64,000 nt of DNA from Cercis canadensis (lineage: Eukaryota > Streptophyta > Magnoliopsida > Fabales > Fabaceae). Location of the stretch: contig QAOA01000726.1 in NCBI GenBank assembly GCA_003255065.1, positions 443,813-507,812 of the forward strand, given 5' to 3'. Within the stretch, counting starts at the first letter, position 1. Every line of letters starts with the position of its first letter. Below, piece after piece: positions 36,895-49,157 of this stretch. The notes beneath the pieces are model-generated. The model saw nothing but the letters and a program-made list of their open reading frames with translations. It did no database searches and was not told the origin of the DNA. The translations under genes and the position numbers were made by a program.

Positions 36895-37752
36895 GTCCTG
36901 TCTCTCTTTCAATCTTTCTGAGGCAACAGGAAAGTGAAATGGAGGTGACAACTGATAATAGGAGTAGATAGATGGAAAGCAGAAAGGAAAGGATAGGATG
37001 TTTGTCCCACGTGGGGTAGGGATGTGGTCCGGCACGTGGCTTCCTAGTGCGGCGGTTGGAAGCTGATACTGTCACCCTCACTCACTCTCCCTCTTCCATC
37101 CATGTATGTGTGTCATGGGTCATGTGTCATGTGTGTGTGTTTGCTTCACGCAAGCTGTTCACTTCTTTCTTTCCCTTCCCCCTTCTTCCTCTTCTTTACT
37201 TGCGTGGCTTTAAAGTTTTAAACTTTGAACCAAATTCACTCCCCCACAACACACCCTATTCTAAACCCCTTAATAATAGAGCTAACTCTTGTTAACTTAA
37301 ATTTCTTAACCAAATCCACTCCCTCACTTAAGATTTTGATAAGCATACTAAGATTCTTTTTAAAGATTTAAATTTTATTGTCTAGACCTAGCTCAAGTAA
37401 TTAATATAGGTGAGAGAAAGAATTAGATGGAGAACTTAAGTTAGTTTAAATCTTGATAATGACTTTGTTGATGTTTAAAAGAAAATTATTTAGTAAAAGA
37501 TTTACACTAAACTGGATTAAAATTTGGACCAAACTTGTCCATCTCGAGTGACCCACCACCAAAAGCCTCCACTTATTCTCATTCTTACATCAAAATCAAG
37601 TTAACAAACTAACCCATCTATCTTTTCTCTAAATACCCATCTCTCTCATTCACTATTTTCTCTCTTTCTGTCCCACAAAATTTAGTTGAACCCTGAGCAA
37701 GAGAGGAGATTGGGCCAACCACTGGGTGAAGAGAGAGAAAGAGAGAGAGGGA
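36895..37752 (+). promoter_or_regulatory. Promoter and leader of the LBD19/31-type gene, with two G-boxes
   Basis: Two perfect CACGTG G-boxes lie at 37008-37013 and 37033-37038, 25 bases apart and about 720 bases upstream of the start codon. A TGTCTC auxin-response core lies at 36899-36904. A CT-rich tract (about 37616-37675) and a GA-rich leader (37731-37752) precede the ATG. Regulation by bZIP/bHLH factors or ARFs is inference. Confidence 0.45.
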
Positions 37753-40040
37753 ATGGATTGTGGTGGTAAGATTGGTGGAGGTGATAGAGGTGGGCCTTGT
37801 GGTGCCTGCAAGTTCCTGAGGCGAAAGTGTGTAAAGGGTTGCATATTTGCACCATATTTTGACTCAGAACAAGGCGCGGCTCATTTTGCTGCTGTGCATA
37901 AGGTGTTTGGTGCTAGCAATGCCTCTAAGCTACTTTTGAGAATCCCAGCTCACAAGCGTCTTGATGCTGTTGTTACTCTCTGCTATGAGGCTTTGGCTAG
38001 GGCTAGAGACCCTGTCTATGGCTGTGTTGGCCACATCTTTGCTCTTCAACAGCAGGTTTGCATCAATTTCCTCTTTCCCATAATTTCTCTTCTCTTTGTT
38101 TCTTTCTCTCTTGCTTCCATATTTTATTTTCTTTTTAACCTGGGTAATTGATAAAGAGGAATTTTCTGTTAAATAAAGTGTAGAACCAAATCCAACAAGA
38201 GGTGTTCTCTTCTCTCTTGCATCAAAGATTTGGGTTTTGTTCTATTTCTGAGTAGGCACCAACTTTTTTACATCCTCTTTAGTTACATCTTTCTGTAAAA
38301 CTTACAACATTCACTAAGAAAATAATCAGAATATGTTAGGGAGGTGAAGAAAATTGTTGTACGCAATCAAACCTAATCTATATTACCTCATTAAACCTCT
38401 ACGATTATTCTCTCTATTAATCATTCTTATGTTGTTTTTCTTATTTATTTGTTATTTTTAAGTATATAATGGGATAATAATGGTAACTTGCTTCTTGAGT
38501 TCATAAAATCTATTAATCACTCTTTCTTAGACATGGAATGCAATAGATCTTACCAACTACTCCACTATGTTTGAACTCTCAAGTTGAAAAGTTCAAATAC
38601 TCAAGAAGACAAGCAATAGAGATTAATAACAAATACAATGCATCAAATTAAACTCTATGGTAATTTAATCATGCTAACATGCGCCTGTGGTGAAGTCTAG
38701 CTAGTAAAAAAAGTTTTGACAAGTAGCACTGTTTGGCATCCTCGCAGGTCAAGGTTTCACACTAAGGAATATACATACACTGTTTGCTTTGACACGTTTG
38801 TCAGCCTTGGTTATGTTTTCTATGGAAGCAAAGCCGTAAACTACTTAACGTGCCCTCTATTAGTGTAGGTTTTGCAATTTCTAGGTCTTCTAAGGGCCAT
38901 ATGCATAAGATACTATATAATACTACGTTTATAAATCTAATTTAACCCAAGGACTAGTTGATTAGGCATAAACGTTGGGTGCCTGACATCCATGTGTTAT
39001 AGAAATTAGGGTTTTGAATTTTGATGAATAAATTTTGTGAAATTCATGTTAATATCTGCATTTTTAAAAAAAACAAGTGACAGCCGCCAAGTGGTTGGCT
39101 GACGATGGAGGCATAGCTGTTGCTTGCCGGAGCTACTAAGCAACGTAATTGGCAGCTCGAGAAATATTCAAATGTTTGTAATTTTGACTTTTAATCTCCC
39201 TACTACACATATTTTACAGTACACATATATTCAACATAATCATCACATTGAAATAAAAAAAAAAAAAATCATGTATTAATTTAGTTGCCTAAAATATTAC
39301 GTACATGCTCCTTCATGTGAATATTCCAGCAGCCAAAATAATAATTTTTGGGTAAATTTAGTTGACCCTTGTGATATTTAGTGTTTCAAAAGTCCGTCTC
39401 TGTGGTGAACTGTGATTGGTTTGTTTGTTTTCACAGTACCATCCCTTGTGACATTTGAAATGAGTTTATATTTAATTCACAGTCAATGTAGAAATTTATA
39501 CACTGTTCATTATTAAGAAAATGTGGCATCATTGAAATTCTCAATATCCTAGGAGTTGAAGTTTCTTAATATTTCACTTAGTTTTCTACGTGGTGAGTTT
39601 TTTTTTTCAAACAAAATATTGGAATATTTGTAACTTGCAAGCATCTTTCGTCTTTAGAAAGCAAGGGAAGGGTGTAGTCTATGAGGTATACATTAAGGTT
39701 ATTGGTTGATCTACATATAATCAATAAAGTTTCCCAGCTTAATCTTACGCGTGATATTACAACAACCACCTTTTGTTTATCTTTGACCATTATTGGAATT
39801 AAGTATAATCTAGATTCTAAGGTACAATAATTGAATGGCAGAGGCTCTGACAAAGTTATATAATCAATTAGTAATTTAACACTTACACGCAGTACACTGA
39901 CACTAACATTTGTTCCATTTGGTGACCATTATTGTGAAGAAATGCACCAATGGATTCCTTGGCTTTAATTAGGCAGAATTCCATTATTTTGAGATTAGGC
40001 ACCAAGAGAACGCTCCATTATAGAAGAACTTACACTATTT

Positions 40041-40071
<31 letters not shown>

Positions 40072-41121
40072 AGCAGGAAAGTTGTTGTTTGGATAAGATC
40101 ATGTTATGTAACTTAGCCAAGATAAAAAAGAAAGTGTTTAAGTCGTCCTCTTACACTGAATGAGAATATTTTAACATTCTTGGACTATTCACAAAAATAT
40201 ATTAAATTACATGCACATGGGGCTTGTAGTAGGATATAAGCTTAATTAGTATCATTTTAATGGAATGTAGTTTATCTCCTATCATAAATCTCATGCAACT
40301 TTTTTTATTTAATACTAGTTGCAAACTCATGCAATGCACAAGCTACTAAAACAGAAAGGAAATAAGAGAAACAAAAAAAGTAGCAGAAGAGAATGAGCAA
40401 GTACAATGACTATAAATAATCATACTCATAGAAAAAGAGTTTTCTTTTAGGTTAATATAGTGATGAGTCTAAGACTTCTAAGCACTTAGTGCTCAACTAT
40501 TTGTATTAACAAGATAAAAAAACTTAGTTCTACAGCTTGAGAGTAATTGCTTTATTCATTTGATTACTTAAGTAGATTATTCATAGCCTCGGTCCATATA
40601 GTGGCAGTAGTATAAGCCATATTCAAAGAGCTGAAGAAGTGTGTACTCTTAAATTGCGCAAAATAAGCCAAAAAGAAAAAACTCTCAAAGTTACAAAGAA
40701 GGAAATTAGAAAAGCACAATATCCAAACTCAAACTAGCATGTGATTGGTAGTGTGAACTTGCAGGTAGTGAACTTGCAGGCAGAGTTAGCTTATGTTCAA
40801 GCCCGTCTTTCAACATTACAACACCTCCCTTTAGCTCCTCCACCACTTGTACAAGCTCAGAGCTCTTGTTCAACAAGTTTGCATTCATCTTCAGAGTTGG
40901 TATCAACCACTGACATTGACATGCAAACCAACTCTAACTTATCCATGCACATGCACTATGATCCTACTCTTCAGTTGCATCCTACATCACTAGAATTAAG
41001 CAGCTTCTTCAACATTCCATCCGATCAACAACTCGACGACGGCGATCTCCAAGCTTTGGCTCGAGAATTCGTGTCTAGGTACTTGCCCGGAGTAAGATTC
41101 CGGCCATCTGGTTCTCACTAA
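37753..41121 (+). CDS. LBD31: LOB-domain transcription factor, LBD19/LBD31 type, two exons
   Basis: Exon 1 is 37753-38055 and exon 2 is 40765-41121, joined phase 0 at CAGCAG/gtttgc ... acttgcag/GTAGTG, giving 219 residues. The start is the first ATG of the frame ([10 protein letters not shown]); codons upstream in frame lack ATG. LOB domain: C16-x2-C19-x6-C26-x3-C30, [15 protein letters not shown] (51-65) and an exact Lx6Lx3Lx6L coiled coil (L98, L105, L109, L116). The NASKLL variant of the GAS block, [11 protein letters not shown] and the tail ([25 protein letters not shown]) resemble LBD31 and LBD19 as I remember them. The role is a nuclear DNA-binding regulator. It is divergent from the LBD18/30-type gene 14 kb away, the same partner pairing as two Arabidopsis loci. 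The exact orthologue is uncertain. Confidence 0.92.
38056..40764 (+). other. Intron of the LBD19/31-type gene
   Basis: A 2.7-kb intron. It includes a probable transposon remnant near 39346-39480 (begins GGGTAAATTTAGTTGACCC) and an (AG)14 microsatellite at 40041-40068. Confidence 0.75.
40041..40069. repeat. (AG)14 microsatellite
   Basis: A perfect AG dinucleotide run of 28-29 bases inside the LBD19/31-type intron. Likely length-polymorphic. Confidence 0.95.
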
Positions 41122-41571
41122 GATTTATAATCTCTCTCTTTTTTTGTTTGTGGATTTTCACTGCAACTACTTTTGGTTATGATGTCTAATGGAATTGTAC
41201 TTTTCTTGTGGTTAAACGCTTCATTTTCCAAGCCTTGCTAATTGTATCTAATACTTAAAGCTGGACTAGTTAAGTGGAGAGTTGAGAGGAGTACCTTTTA
41301 TTTTAACCTAAGAATTCATGCAAGTGGTGTAACGACGAGAAAAGTGGCTCCTCCTTCTTTTTTGGTTCACATATTTTCTATTTTTCCACCTAGTTGTTTT
41401 TCAATGACTATACACTTGAAGTAATTATCATATACTTACATATTATGTTTGCACTGCGACAGTTAACTACATATCCATTATTTATGATTAATTAATTATG
41501 TACCTCGACATTTTTTGGGGCTATATTGCGAAATCCAAGGAGGGAGTTGGAAGGAAAAACGGGGTTAAAAG

Positions 41572-41607
<36 letters not shown>

Positions 41608-43600
41608 NAAGAGAATTACCAAAACAGAAAATTAAGTAATATCTTTTAAAAATAGAAACGAAAAGTCATAATTACTAAATTAAAATAAAAATACTGCTAA
41701 TCAAAAGGTTTTTTTTTAAAAAAAAAAAATATTGGTTATATTTTTTTTTCTATAATTCTATAATAAAAATAAGAAAAAACTTTCGCCCAAGGTTCATCTG
41801 CAATATACCCACAGACATTCTGTCTCAATAGTTCATAATTGGATTATTCTTTGGGTGAACAAAAGTTCATAATCGGATTACTTGGTAGACTCAAAAAATT
41901 TAAATGGAGTAGATTGAATTCTAATTGTCATTTAGTACAATTTATTATTTACACGTATATCTTTCTTTTTTTGTGCTGGTTCTCTGCTCGATTCATATAT
42001 AACATGATTAATATGGGAACGCAAAAAATGAAGTGCACTAGTCTTTAAAGTCCGTGATTACTCGCTTTCAGATTCTGCTGCATAAAATAGTTACAGAATA
42101 GTTAGGCATAATCTGTATAAATCGGTTGTTCATGTATAAGACATAGTTTGGAGGAGGATCTAGATTTTAAAACAAATAAAGAGTAATGCATAAACTTCTT
42201 ATGCTTATAGCCCAGAAGCGGCATATAGGAACTTGTAGACTTTTTTCTCCTTTTTTTGCTAAAAAAAATTAGAACTTGAGGTTGACTCGGGCAAATTTAA
42301 TGCAACATATGAACCCCAAAAACAAAGAGTAAATGGTGGATCCGAAAGGCCCTCAAGGAAACAAGAGGTAGTCCTCGTTACATTTTGGGACAGTCTCACC
42401 AGTTATCTTAAATGGAAAATTGCTGAATAGTGATAACCATTTCAGTCCAATGATCACCAATAGAATCAACAAATTTTGGACAAAGACTCATTTTTGGCTA
42501 ATCATCAAACACTCTGTCTCCGCTAAACCAAGGACCAGACAAAGACAATGAAACATATATAACATCAATATTTGATGAACGATCCACAAGAAAAAAGCTT
42601 GTTTATCACTTACTTCCATCACACAGCTAAAGTGTGTTAGCTAACAATATAAGAAAGCCTACATTTGAATTCCAAGAGAATACCGAAAACCGCGGTATTA
42701 ACAACTACGACTCCATGTAGCTTCCAAACGAAACACAGCATGTTCATGTTTCAGTCTGCTGTTATTACACTAGTCCATCACAACTTATGACCTAAAATGC
42801 AATCTCCCCAGAAACAATTATTCTGCATCTCTGCACTAAATATATATGCACAGATCACTTGTTTGTTGCTTACCACAAGCTTTCACTAATGCTTCGATCA
42901 GAACTAGGCCATTCTAGTCTAGATCAATAATATCAAAACAGCAAAACCAATTAAGTTAAATGGATGAAATGCCAAACATGACAACCACAAATTGATAGAC
43001 TGTACCCAGAGGAACAAAAAATAGCTGTTTTCTGGTGATTGAGTATTTCTGGAATATTAGAGAATTTTAAGTTCCTGATAAATGCTTGCTGAGTGGCACA
43101 CGACAAGATATCATGTATATTTAAAAATATTTGCGATGATTGCATAACAATCAAAATTCGATGAAACACAGCCATCACCTGATAAATTGTCAAAATGATT
43201 AAGAGACTCCAAATTCATGTACACCTCAAAGCTATGAAGTCAATTTGTTACAAGACAAAAGACACGAAAACCATTTGGTTCTAGCAGTTAAAATGAAAGT
43301 TCAGAATTACCAGAGTACAACTTGGCATATCAGTGCATTACAAGGGAGGAAAGCAAAACCAAAACAAAATTCTTTGTATACGAGTCAAAATAAGATGATG
43401 AACTCTTTGAGCATATTGATCAACATAAATATTGAGAAGAATCAAAGGGAGAAGTGAAGGAGTGACAATTTAAGAATATGATCAAATTGCAAAATTATTT
43501 AAGTCAAAATGCAAGCAAATGCATTACCAGATGGAAGCCTTTTCATCGTTCCCATAGAATCAGGACATAAAAAGAAGCCTGCACTAGCATACTAAGGTAG
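41122..43600. other. Intergenic downstream of the LBD19/31-type gene
   Basis: No gene supported. A poly-A run with N at 41608 marks another homopolymer join (41573-41609). A T/A-rich stretch follows to about 41,780. Confidence 0.45.
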
Positions 43601-46229
43601 AAATACAAGCACAGAAAAACAGAAGGTGCGGATTGTATGCAGTACTACTATGCACTTTCCCTTTAGAAAACCCACCATCTATATATCAAAGCATGCCTAG
43701 CTTAAGGCTACACCATGCATGATTTTCCTGGTGCTTGCAATTTTGGGCATCTTCCTCCAGATCAGTTGCCTTCAGAGCCAATAGAAACTTACTTAAGCAT
43801 GACAGATATAGCATTTTAATGAGGTAATAAAAAATAAATAAATAAATAAAAACTGACAAAAGATAATCTTTATTAGACCTGCATGCATGTTATTAAGGAC
43901 ACCAAATGATATAAACCTTGATGAGCCGCTAGTAGTTACAGATAAGTTTGCACCACACACCCATCAGTCTATTTCAAGGCAGAAGAAGAATCCAAGATAT
44001 TAATTTTGAGCATATGAATAACCTTAATCCATAGGATGTATGATGGAGTCAAAGTGCTAACTATACAATGTCAGATATTATACAGGGGAAAATTAAGTCA
44101 TCAAAAGTGTGAGAAAAAGGTAATGGAAGGGGGAAGTTCAAAAAAAATTAACCGCTGGGGTATCAAACCAAAACAAAAGTTTGACGTCAATGCTTAAAAA
44201 TGATAGAAACTTCAAATTCTGAAATAAATTTCAATCCTCGTCATGGTTCTCAATCAAGCAATAGAGTCATCCATATTCGTACGGAGATTGCTGCACCCAT
44301 GCTCAAGATGAGAATCCAGTACCAGACTGGAGTTGAGCTTAATTTTTCCCCCCCACTCCGACATTCAGTTTGTTTAACTCCAACCTGGAAAGGGTCAGTT
44401 TAAGCAAAACTGACAAGGGAGATATTTAAAACAAAAGAAGGGGAGGAGGGGGAAGAAAGTAATGCAAGTCAGAACATACATACAACCCAAATACAGTACT
44501 GGTTTAAAGAACTATGTAATGAGTAGAGCCGAGAGTTCCTTGAACTATATTAGAAATGGACATTTGAAAAGGTAAGAGAAAGAAAGACAATGAAATTAGC
44601 TGATAATAAAGCATCATCCACATCCCCCCTTTAACTTGAAGACAATTGTGCATAAATTGGCCTTCCAGCATATCCTGCAAAAACAACATAGGCATTCATC
44701 TGGACATGATACAATGCAGCCAAATATGGAAGATATCTTTAGTGTTATTTACTTCGTATTGGGGCCTAATATGATTTAGAAAATGTTTCTGAAAAGGATG
44801 CTATTTCATACTTGTGCTGAAAACAATAACAAACTCACATTACTTACCACCTCGAAGTGAACATAAAAGGACACCAAAATCTCGGATATATTTCTTCAAC
44901 AAGCAGCAGTGTTCCTAGGCACACATAGATAGAAGGAAGACAGATTTAAGTTGGATTATTGCCACTGATGAACACCATATTCATTCTAGCTGAGAGGAGA
45001 TTGCCTTCAATATCAGGTATGGAGAAGGCAGTGACATTTCAGAGTGTTAACTGAACCTAGTGTATCAATTGATGCAGCAAGAATATATGTACAAGAACAT
45101 TTATGGAAGCAACTACCTCAGACTGATTTGCAAATTTCGATCTCAGGTGCATGTTAAGATGCCTTTTAAAAATTAAATTGAACTTTGATTTTCCCCACAA
45201 AGTAGAAATAGATGATGATGGTTATACAATCAATATTCAACGATACACCTGGCTCAAGACTATTATCATATTTCTTGGTCAATCATGTATCAAGTGTATA
45301 TTATTGCATGTTTGTAGAAGTTCACATTCTTTAACCACAGCAAGTGATTCCCTGTTTCTGATGCTGATGGAATGAAAGTTATCAACTTCTCCCCAGCAAA
45401 TTATTACTTTTAATCCAGACCAAGAAACCACTACATGTAATGTAAATTGAGTAACCACAGGGCATATTATAGTCCAATTATAACTACAAGATAACAGCTA
45501 GATGGAGAGACTGGTTAAATACAAGAACCCTCAAATATCACAATTTACAGTTTCAAAAAGGGAACAGGACACCTGGGTGAACCTGAAGGCAATTGTTAAA
45601 TCAAAGGACCATAACCAAGCTGCAATCTTCAGTTTGGCACAAACTGCAACAGGAAAAAATCATCAGGATGAATTCAAAACTACGGCTGAGCTACATGAGG
45701 ATATAGAGGGTTGTCTCACCCCTGTGGCATTGTAGTTGCTAATCTTCACATCAAACCAAGCCCTGAAGGGCTCCAAATATCTCTCCACATATAATAAAAG
45801 TGTAAAAATATGTAAAGCAATTGACTAAGGAATAAGGCACATACATGTTATAAAGAATAAGCTCAAATATCCAAGGCGCAATATGTAAATAAATCACCAG
45901 TTGCTGCTCATAATACATACAAGAACCTCAAAGTTACAAAATGGATTACTGAAAATACTAATGTGCATTATAAGATGGACCAATCTAAAAAATCTGAATC
46001 CCTAGAACATGGTCAACAAATATCTCATAACAAAAGTATGTGCAAAGAAGCATCATTAGTTATACTTTACAGAACCACACGCAATAAATACACCTAAAAA
46101 GCATGTGAGCGGCTCCAACTTCCGTATACATAAATGTACAATCCCACTTCCATTTGTCTGAAGTGGTAAATAGGCACAGTGAAAACTGATCACTAAGTTA
46201 GAGTGGATTAACTTCTGGTGTTCATGGCT
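43601..46229 (-). other. Probable transcribed 3' region of the 648-residue gene, exon-like segments
   Basis: No large coding frame. On the minus strand three segments carry good splice signals and join in one open frame. These are 45824-45720 (acceptor CCTTAG, donor GGG/GTGAGA), 44914-44848 (acceptor GCCTAG, donor GGTG/GTAAGT) and 44674-44631 (acceptor TTTTTGCAG, stop TAA). They would encode a 71-residue tail ending RPIYAQLSSS. They may be exons of a spliced 3' UTR of the gene at 46230 or the end of an unrecognised gene. I do not recognise the peptide. Confidence 0.35.
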
Positions 46230-48176
46230 CTATAAAATCTCCCCATGATGGAATCCACTATCCCCACAATCTGCACCAGTGTCCAAACCACAAGGAGAAT
46301 CATACCATTTAGGATTGTCCTGGTAGAAACTATCAACTTGTATACACCCAAGACCTACATCTGCAACTATAGCCTCATCGTGTCTGATGGGCTTGGTTAG
46401 CTTAATATCCTCGCAATCAAGGATGCTCTTCTCATCGAAGTCACTGCATTTCAACCACTTTTCAGGCTTAAGAGGTTCACTTATCAGATCCTTCTGACTT
46501 CGACAATCTGTCCTCATCTGGTCCCAAGAAACAACATCTCCTAGAGTTCGCCCAAAACTGTCTTCATCATCCTCAATCAATTCTGTGTCCTTGCCATCCC
46601 CGTAAATCCGTTCATGGTGATTACTCCAATTTGCCAAATCATTATCCCCAACCAAGACATCATCTACATGTGGCTTGTCAGGAAGCAACCCAATTGATTT
46701 CGAACTCACTTCCCCTATATTTCTAATTTTATTCACAATATCAAACAATTCTCGAGAAACCAAACCCAGTGACTCATGTGGGAATTTTGAAATTTTCCCT
46801 TCTAATAACCCAGCTTCAGCTCTCAACTCCTGCACTTGTTGCAAAATAGAAAACTGCAAGTCTCCATCATCCTTCCCTATCAACCCAAAACCTTCATTTT
46901 CCATTTCCTCACTCACCCCATATACTGTCTCTTGATCCATCAGATACCCACCCTTGTGCCCAACAACCCTATGCATAATCCTTGCATTACCATCCAATGG
47001 CCCTGGCTCGTGCCCTGAATGCACTGCATACAACTTAAACACTGCCATCCCCTCTTCTTGATACACAAAAGTCTTATCCTTCTCATTGTAATTCGCAATG
47101 GGCACAATTGCCCTGATACGAAACCCGCAGCCACAGCGCTTTGATGCATATGGCTCCCTCTTCAAAATCTTTGATTTCTTGGCAGCAGGCTCCCCTGCTC
47201 TGTGACAAGCATAATCTTTTACCTCAGCCATAAAAGGCTTATACCTAATATACTTCTGCCGAATGCACAGCACCACCTTATGCTTCGCCGCCAACTGTTG
47301 AAGCTTACTAGGAACCTCCTTTGCAGGCACATCAAAAGATTCAGTGTACTCAAACCTTCGCCGCTTACTCCTCGCCGCGGATCCAGAACTAGCAGCAGAA
47401 CACACAGGGCATGCAGCAACACAAACCCTAATATAACTCTCAGGAATTCCATAAAATTTGGCTCCTACAGTCCAAACCTGCTTAATTCTCTCTATGGTTT
47501 CCTTAAGCCCTAAGTGTTTCAAATCGGTATCACCATGAAAACTCATAACAATGTCTTGCCATTGGTTAATATGAGAAACGAATTGCTGGGAATTGTTCTT
47601 GAAACAAAGAAATTCGTTACCGTTCTCATCAACATGCGCGGTGAGCTTGTCCTGGATGCGCTTCCACGCGGTGAGGTACGCCGTCTCCTCATTGCGATCC
47701 TTCCACACGGCGCGCCAGGACTTGAGCACGGCTCTAGGGGTGGCGGCTCGGATCTCGGATGAGGTCGCGAGCCGCTGCTCGAGGATGCAGCGGATCATGA
47801 GGGCATGGGATTCGGGGTTGAAGGTGTAGAATTGGGAGGAGATATGGGGTTCTGGGCTGATGAAGAGGGGTTGGTGAGATGGGTTGTTGGTAGAATTGGA
47901 AATGGAATTGGAAGCAGGGGGAGCTCGACTCGGTGAATGAGGGGGCGAGTCAGTGGAGGAGTGACTCGGTGACTCTGAGGAAGAAGCACGAAAGAGAACG
48001 ATTTCGGGGAGAGAGAAAGAGGGGTCGTCGGAAGGGTTGGGAATGGAGGGTTGAAGTTGAACTTGGTGGTGGTGGTGGTGGTGGTGGTGATGGTGGGGTA
48101 GGATCTGGTGATGTGGGTCCAAATCATGGGGATGGTGATGAAGGAAGAGATCGTCCTCAGTTTTACTCGGATTCAT
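46230..48176 (-). CDS. Uncharacterised nuclear protein, His-rich N-terminus, FAR1/CARF-like Cys-His cluster
   Basis: One uninterrupted frame of 648 residues, ending GFHHGEIL and TAG. Residues 13-37 are rich in His, with a run of ten at 28-37. Residues 52-105 are Ser/Pro-rich and probably disordered. A helical Trp-rich segment (about 145-245: LKSWRAVWKD, TAWKRIQDKL, VWTVGAKFYG) precedes a Cys motif CVAACPVC (252-259) and a basic nuclear signal RSKRRRF (269-275). C324, C350 (25 residues between), H386 and H389 in HSGHEPG resemble the C-x25-C-x35-38-H-x-H zinc cluster of FAR1/WRKY-GCM1 proteins. A coiled-coil-like stretch follows (440-465) and the C-terminal third is acidic. It may belong to the calcium-responsive transcription factor (CARF/ALS2CR8) group; that is a weak memory match. 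Function unknown. Confidence 0.85.
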   Translation of the reverse strand: MNPSKTEDDLFLHHHPHDLDPHHQILPHHHHHHHHHHQVQLQPSIPNPSDDPSFSLPEIVLFRASSSESPSHSSTDSPPHSPSRAPPASNSISNSTNNPSHQPLFISPEPHISSQFYTFNPESHALMIRCILEQRLATSSEIRAATPRAVLKSWRAVWKDRNEETAYLTAWKRIQDKLTAHVDENGNEFLCFKNNSQQFVSHINQWQDIVMSFHGDTDLKHLGLKETIERIKQVWTVGAKFYGIPESYIRVCVAACPVCSAASSGSAARSKRRRFEYTESFDVPAKEVPSKLQQLAAKHKVVLCIRQKYIRYKPFMAEVKDYACHRAGEPAAKKSKILKREPYASKRCGCGFRIRAIVPIANYNEKDKTFVYQEEGMAVFKLYAVHSGHEPGPLDGNARIMHRVVGHKGGYLMDQETVYGVSEEMENEGFGLIGKDDGDLQFSILQQVQELRAEAGLLEGKISKFPHESLGLVSRELFDIVNKIRNIGEVSSKSIGLLPDKPHVDDVLVGDNDLANWSNHHERIYGDGKDTELIEDDEDSFGRTLGDVVSWDQMRTDCRSQKDLISEPLKPEKWLKCSDFDEKSILDCEDIKLTKPIRHDEAIVADVGLGCIQVDSFYQDNPKWYDSPCGLDTGADCGDSGFHHGEIL

Positions 48177-48470
48177 GGAAAATGGTATTGCAGAATAGAG
48201 AGAAGAAGAAGCAGAAGATGAAGAAGAAGAAAAAGTGGTTACTGAAAGTGAGTTTGTCTCAGTATCTTGTCGCAGCTAAGCTTTGAGCAGTTTGCTCTGA
48301 CATTTCGGGAAGGACTCAAGGGTTTCTCTGTCTCTCTCTCTCTATCTCTCTCTCTATCATCATCTAACTCATCAACTCAAAATAAAAGTTTTCTGCCCCT
48401 CTTTGTTATCTTCTCTCTGCTTTTTTCTATTTATTTATTAGTTTTTGCCTAGTCCCCTGGTACAGTACGT
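48177..48470 (-). promoter_or_regulatory. 5' leader of the 648-residue gene with CT repeat
   Basis: Contains a purine-rich AAG/AAGA stretch at 48201-48238 and a (TC)n tract at about 48329-48358 on the plus strand. Such GA/CT tracts are common in plant 5' UTRs. Confidence 0.45.
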
Positions 48471-49157
48471 TTTCAACTTTTTGAATTTTATGATGCAAGA
48501 CACGTAATACCTGTAAAAAAAACACCACTAGTGAAAAACCTACACAAAGGCAACATTATCCCTGTATACAATTAATTTTTATATATAATTAATTAACAAT
48601 TATTTTTTTAAGAGTATATTTATTAATGTTTTGTATACTCATTTTTTTGATTTTTTTTTATCTATCCATACATTACACGAGTATTATATTGAGTTATTTA
48701 TAAGTCTAAGAATAGCCAAAAAAATAAAAAGCTTTGTATTATTTTTAAAATGATGTATATTTTTTGGAATTTTTTATAATTCATATAAGTATATTATATC
48801 AGATAAAATAAGTATATATAATTTTATTACTATTAAATATAAAATATAATTTAGTTTATTTTTTTAAATAAACTTAAAAATAAGACTTATACACATATTA
48901 TTCACGCATTAATTATTTTTATATAATATAACATACCACATAAATATAAAAAATATCTATATTTTGTTTGCTTTTTTTAGAGTTTTTTATTCTTTGATAA
49001 TATTTCTTAAATGATGTAAAAGCACCTAAAAATTATTAAAGTATTTTTTGATGTTATATAATTATTTTATTTATATATATAATTATTTTTAATGTTATAT
49101 AATTTATTTAGTTTGTATATGTAATTTTTTTGTTTAAATATAATAAAATAATCTTAT

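Noticed and set aside
36701..37081. 126-codon minus-strand open stretch
   Set aside because: Begins without a credible context, shows no domain, and overlaps the promoter of the LBD19/31-type gene.
44200..45735. 67-77-codon plus-strand frames
   Set aside because: No recognisable domains and no splice or start context; the minus-strand splice signals in this region are more convincing.
47202..48286. Several 80-117-codon plus-strand frames
   Set aside because: Antisense shadows of the 648-residue gene, with biased composition mirroring its His and Ser/Pro runs.
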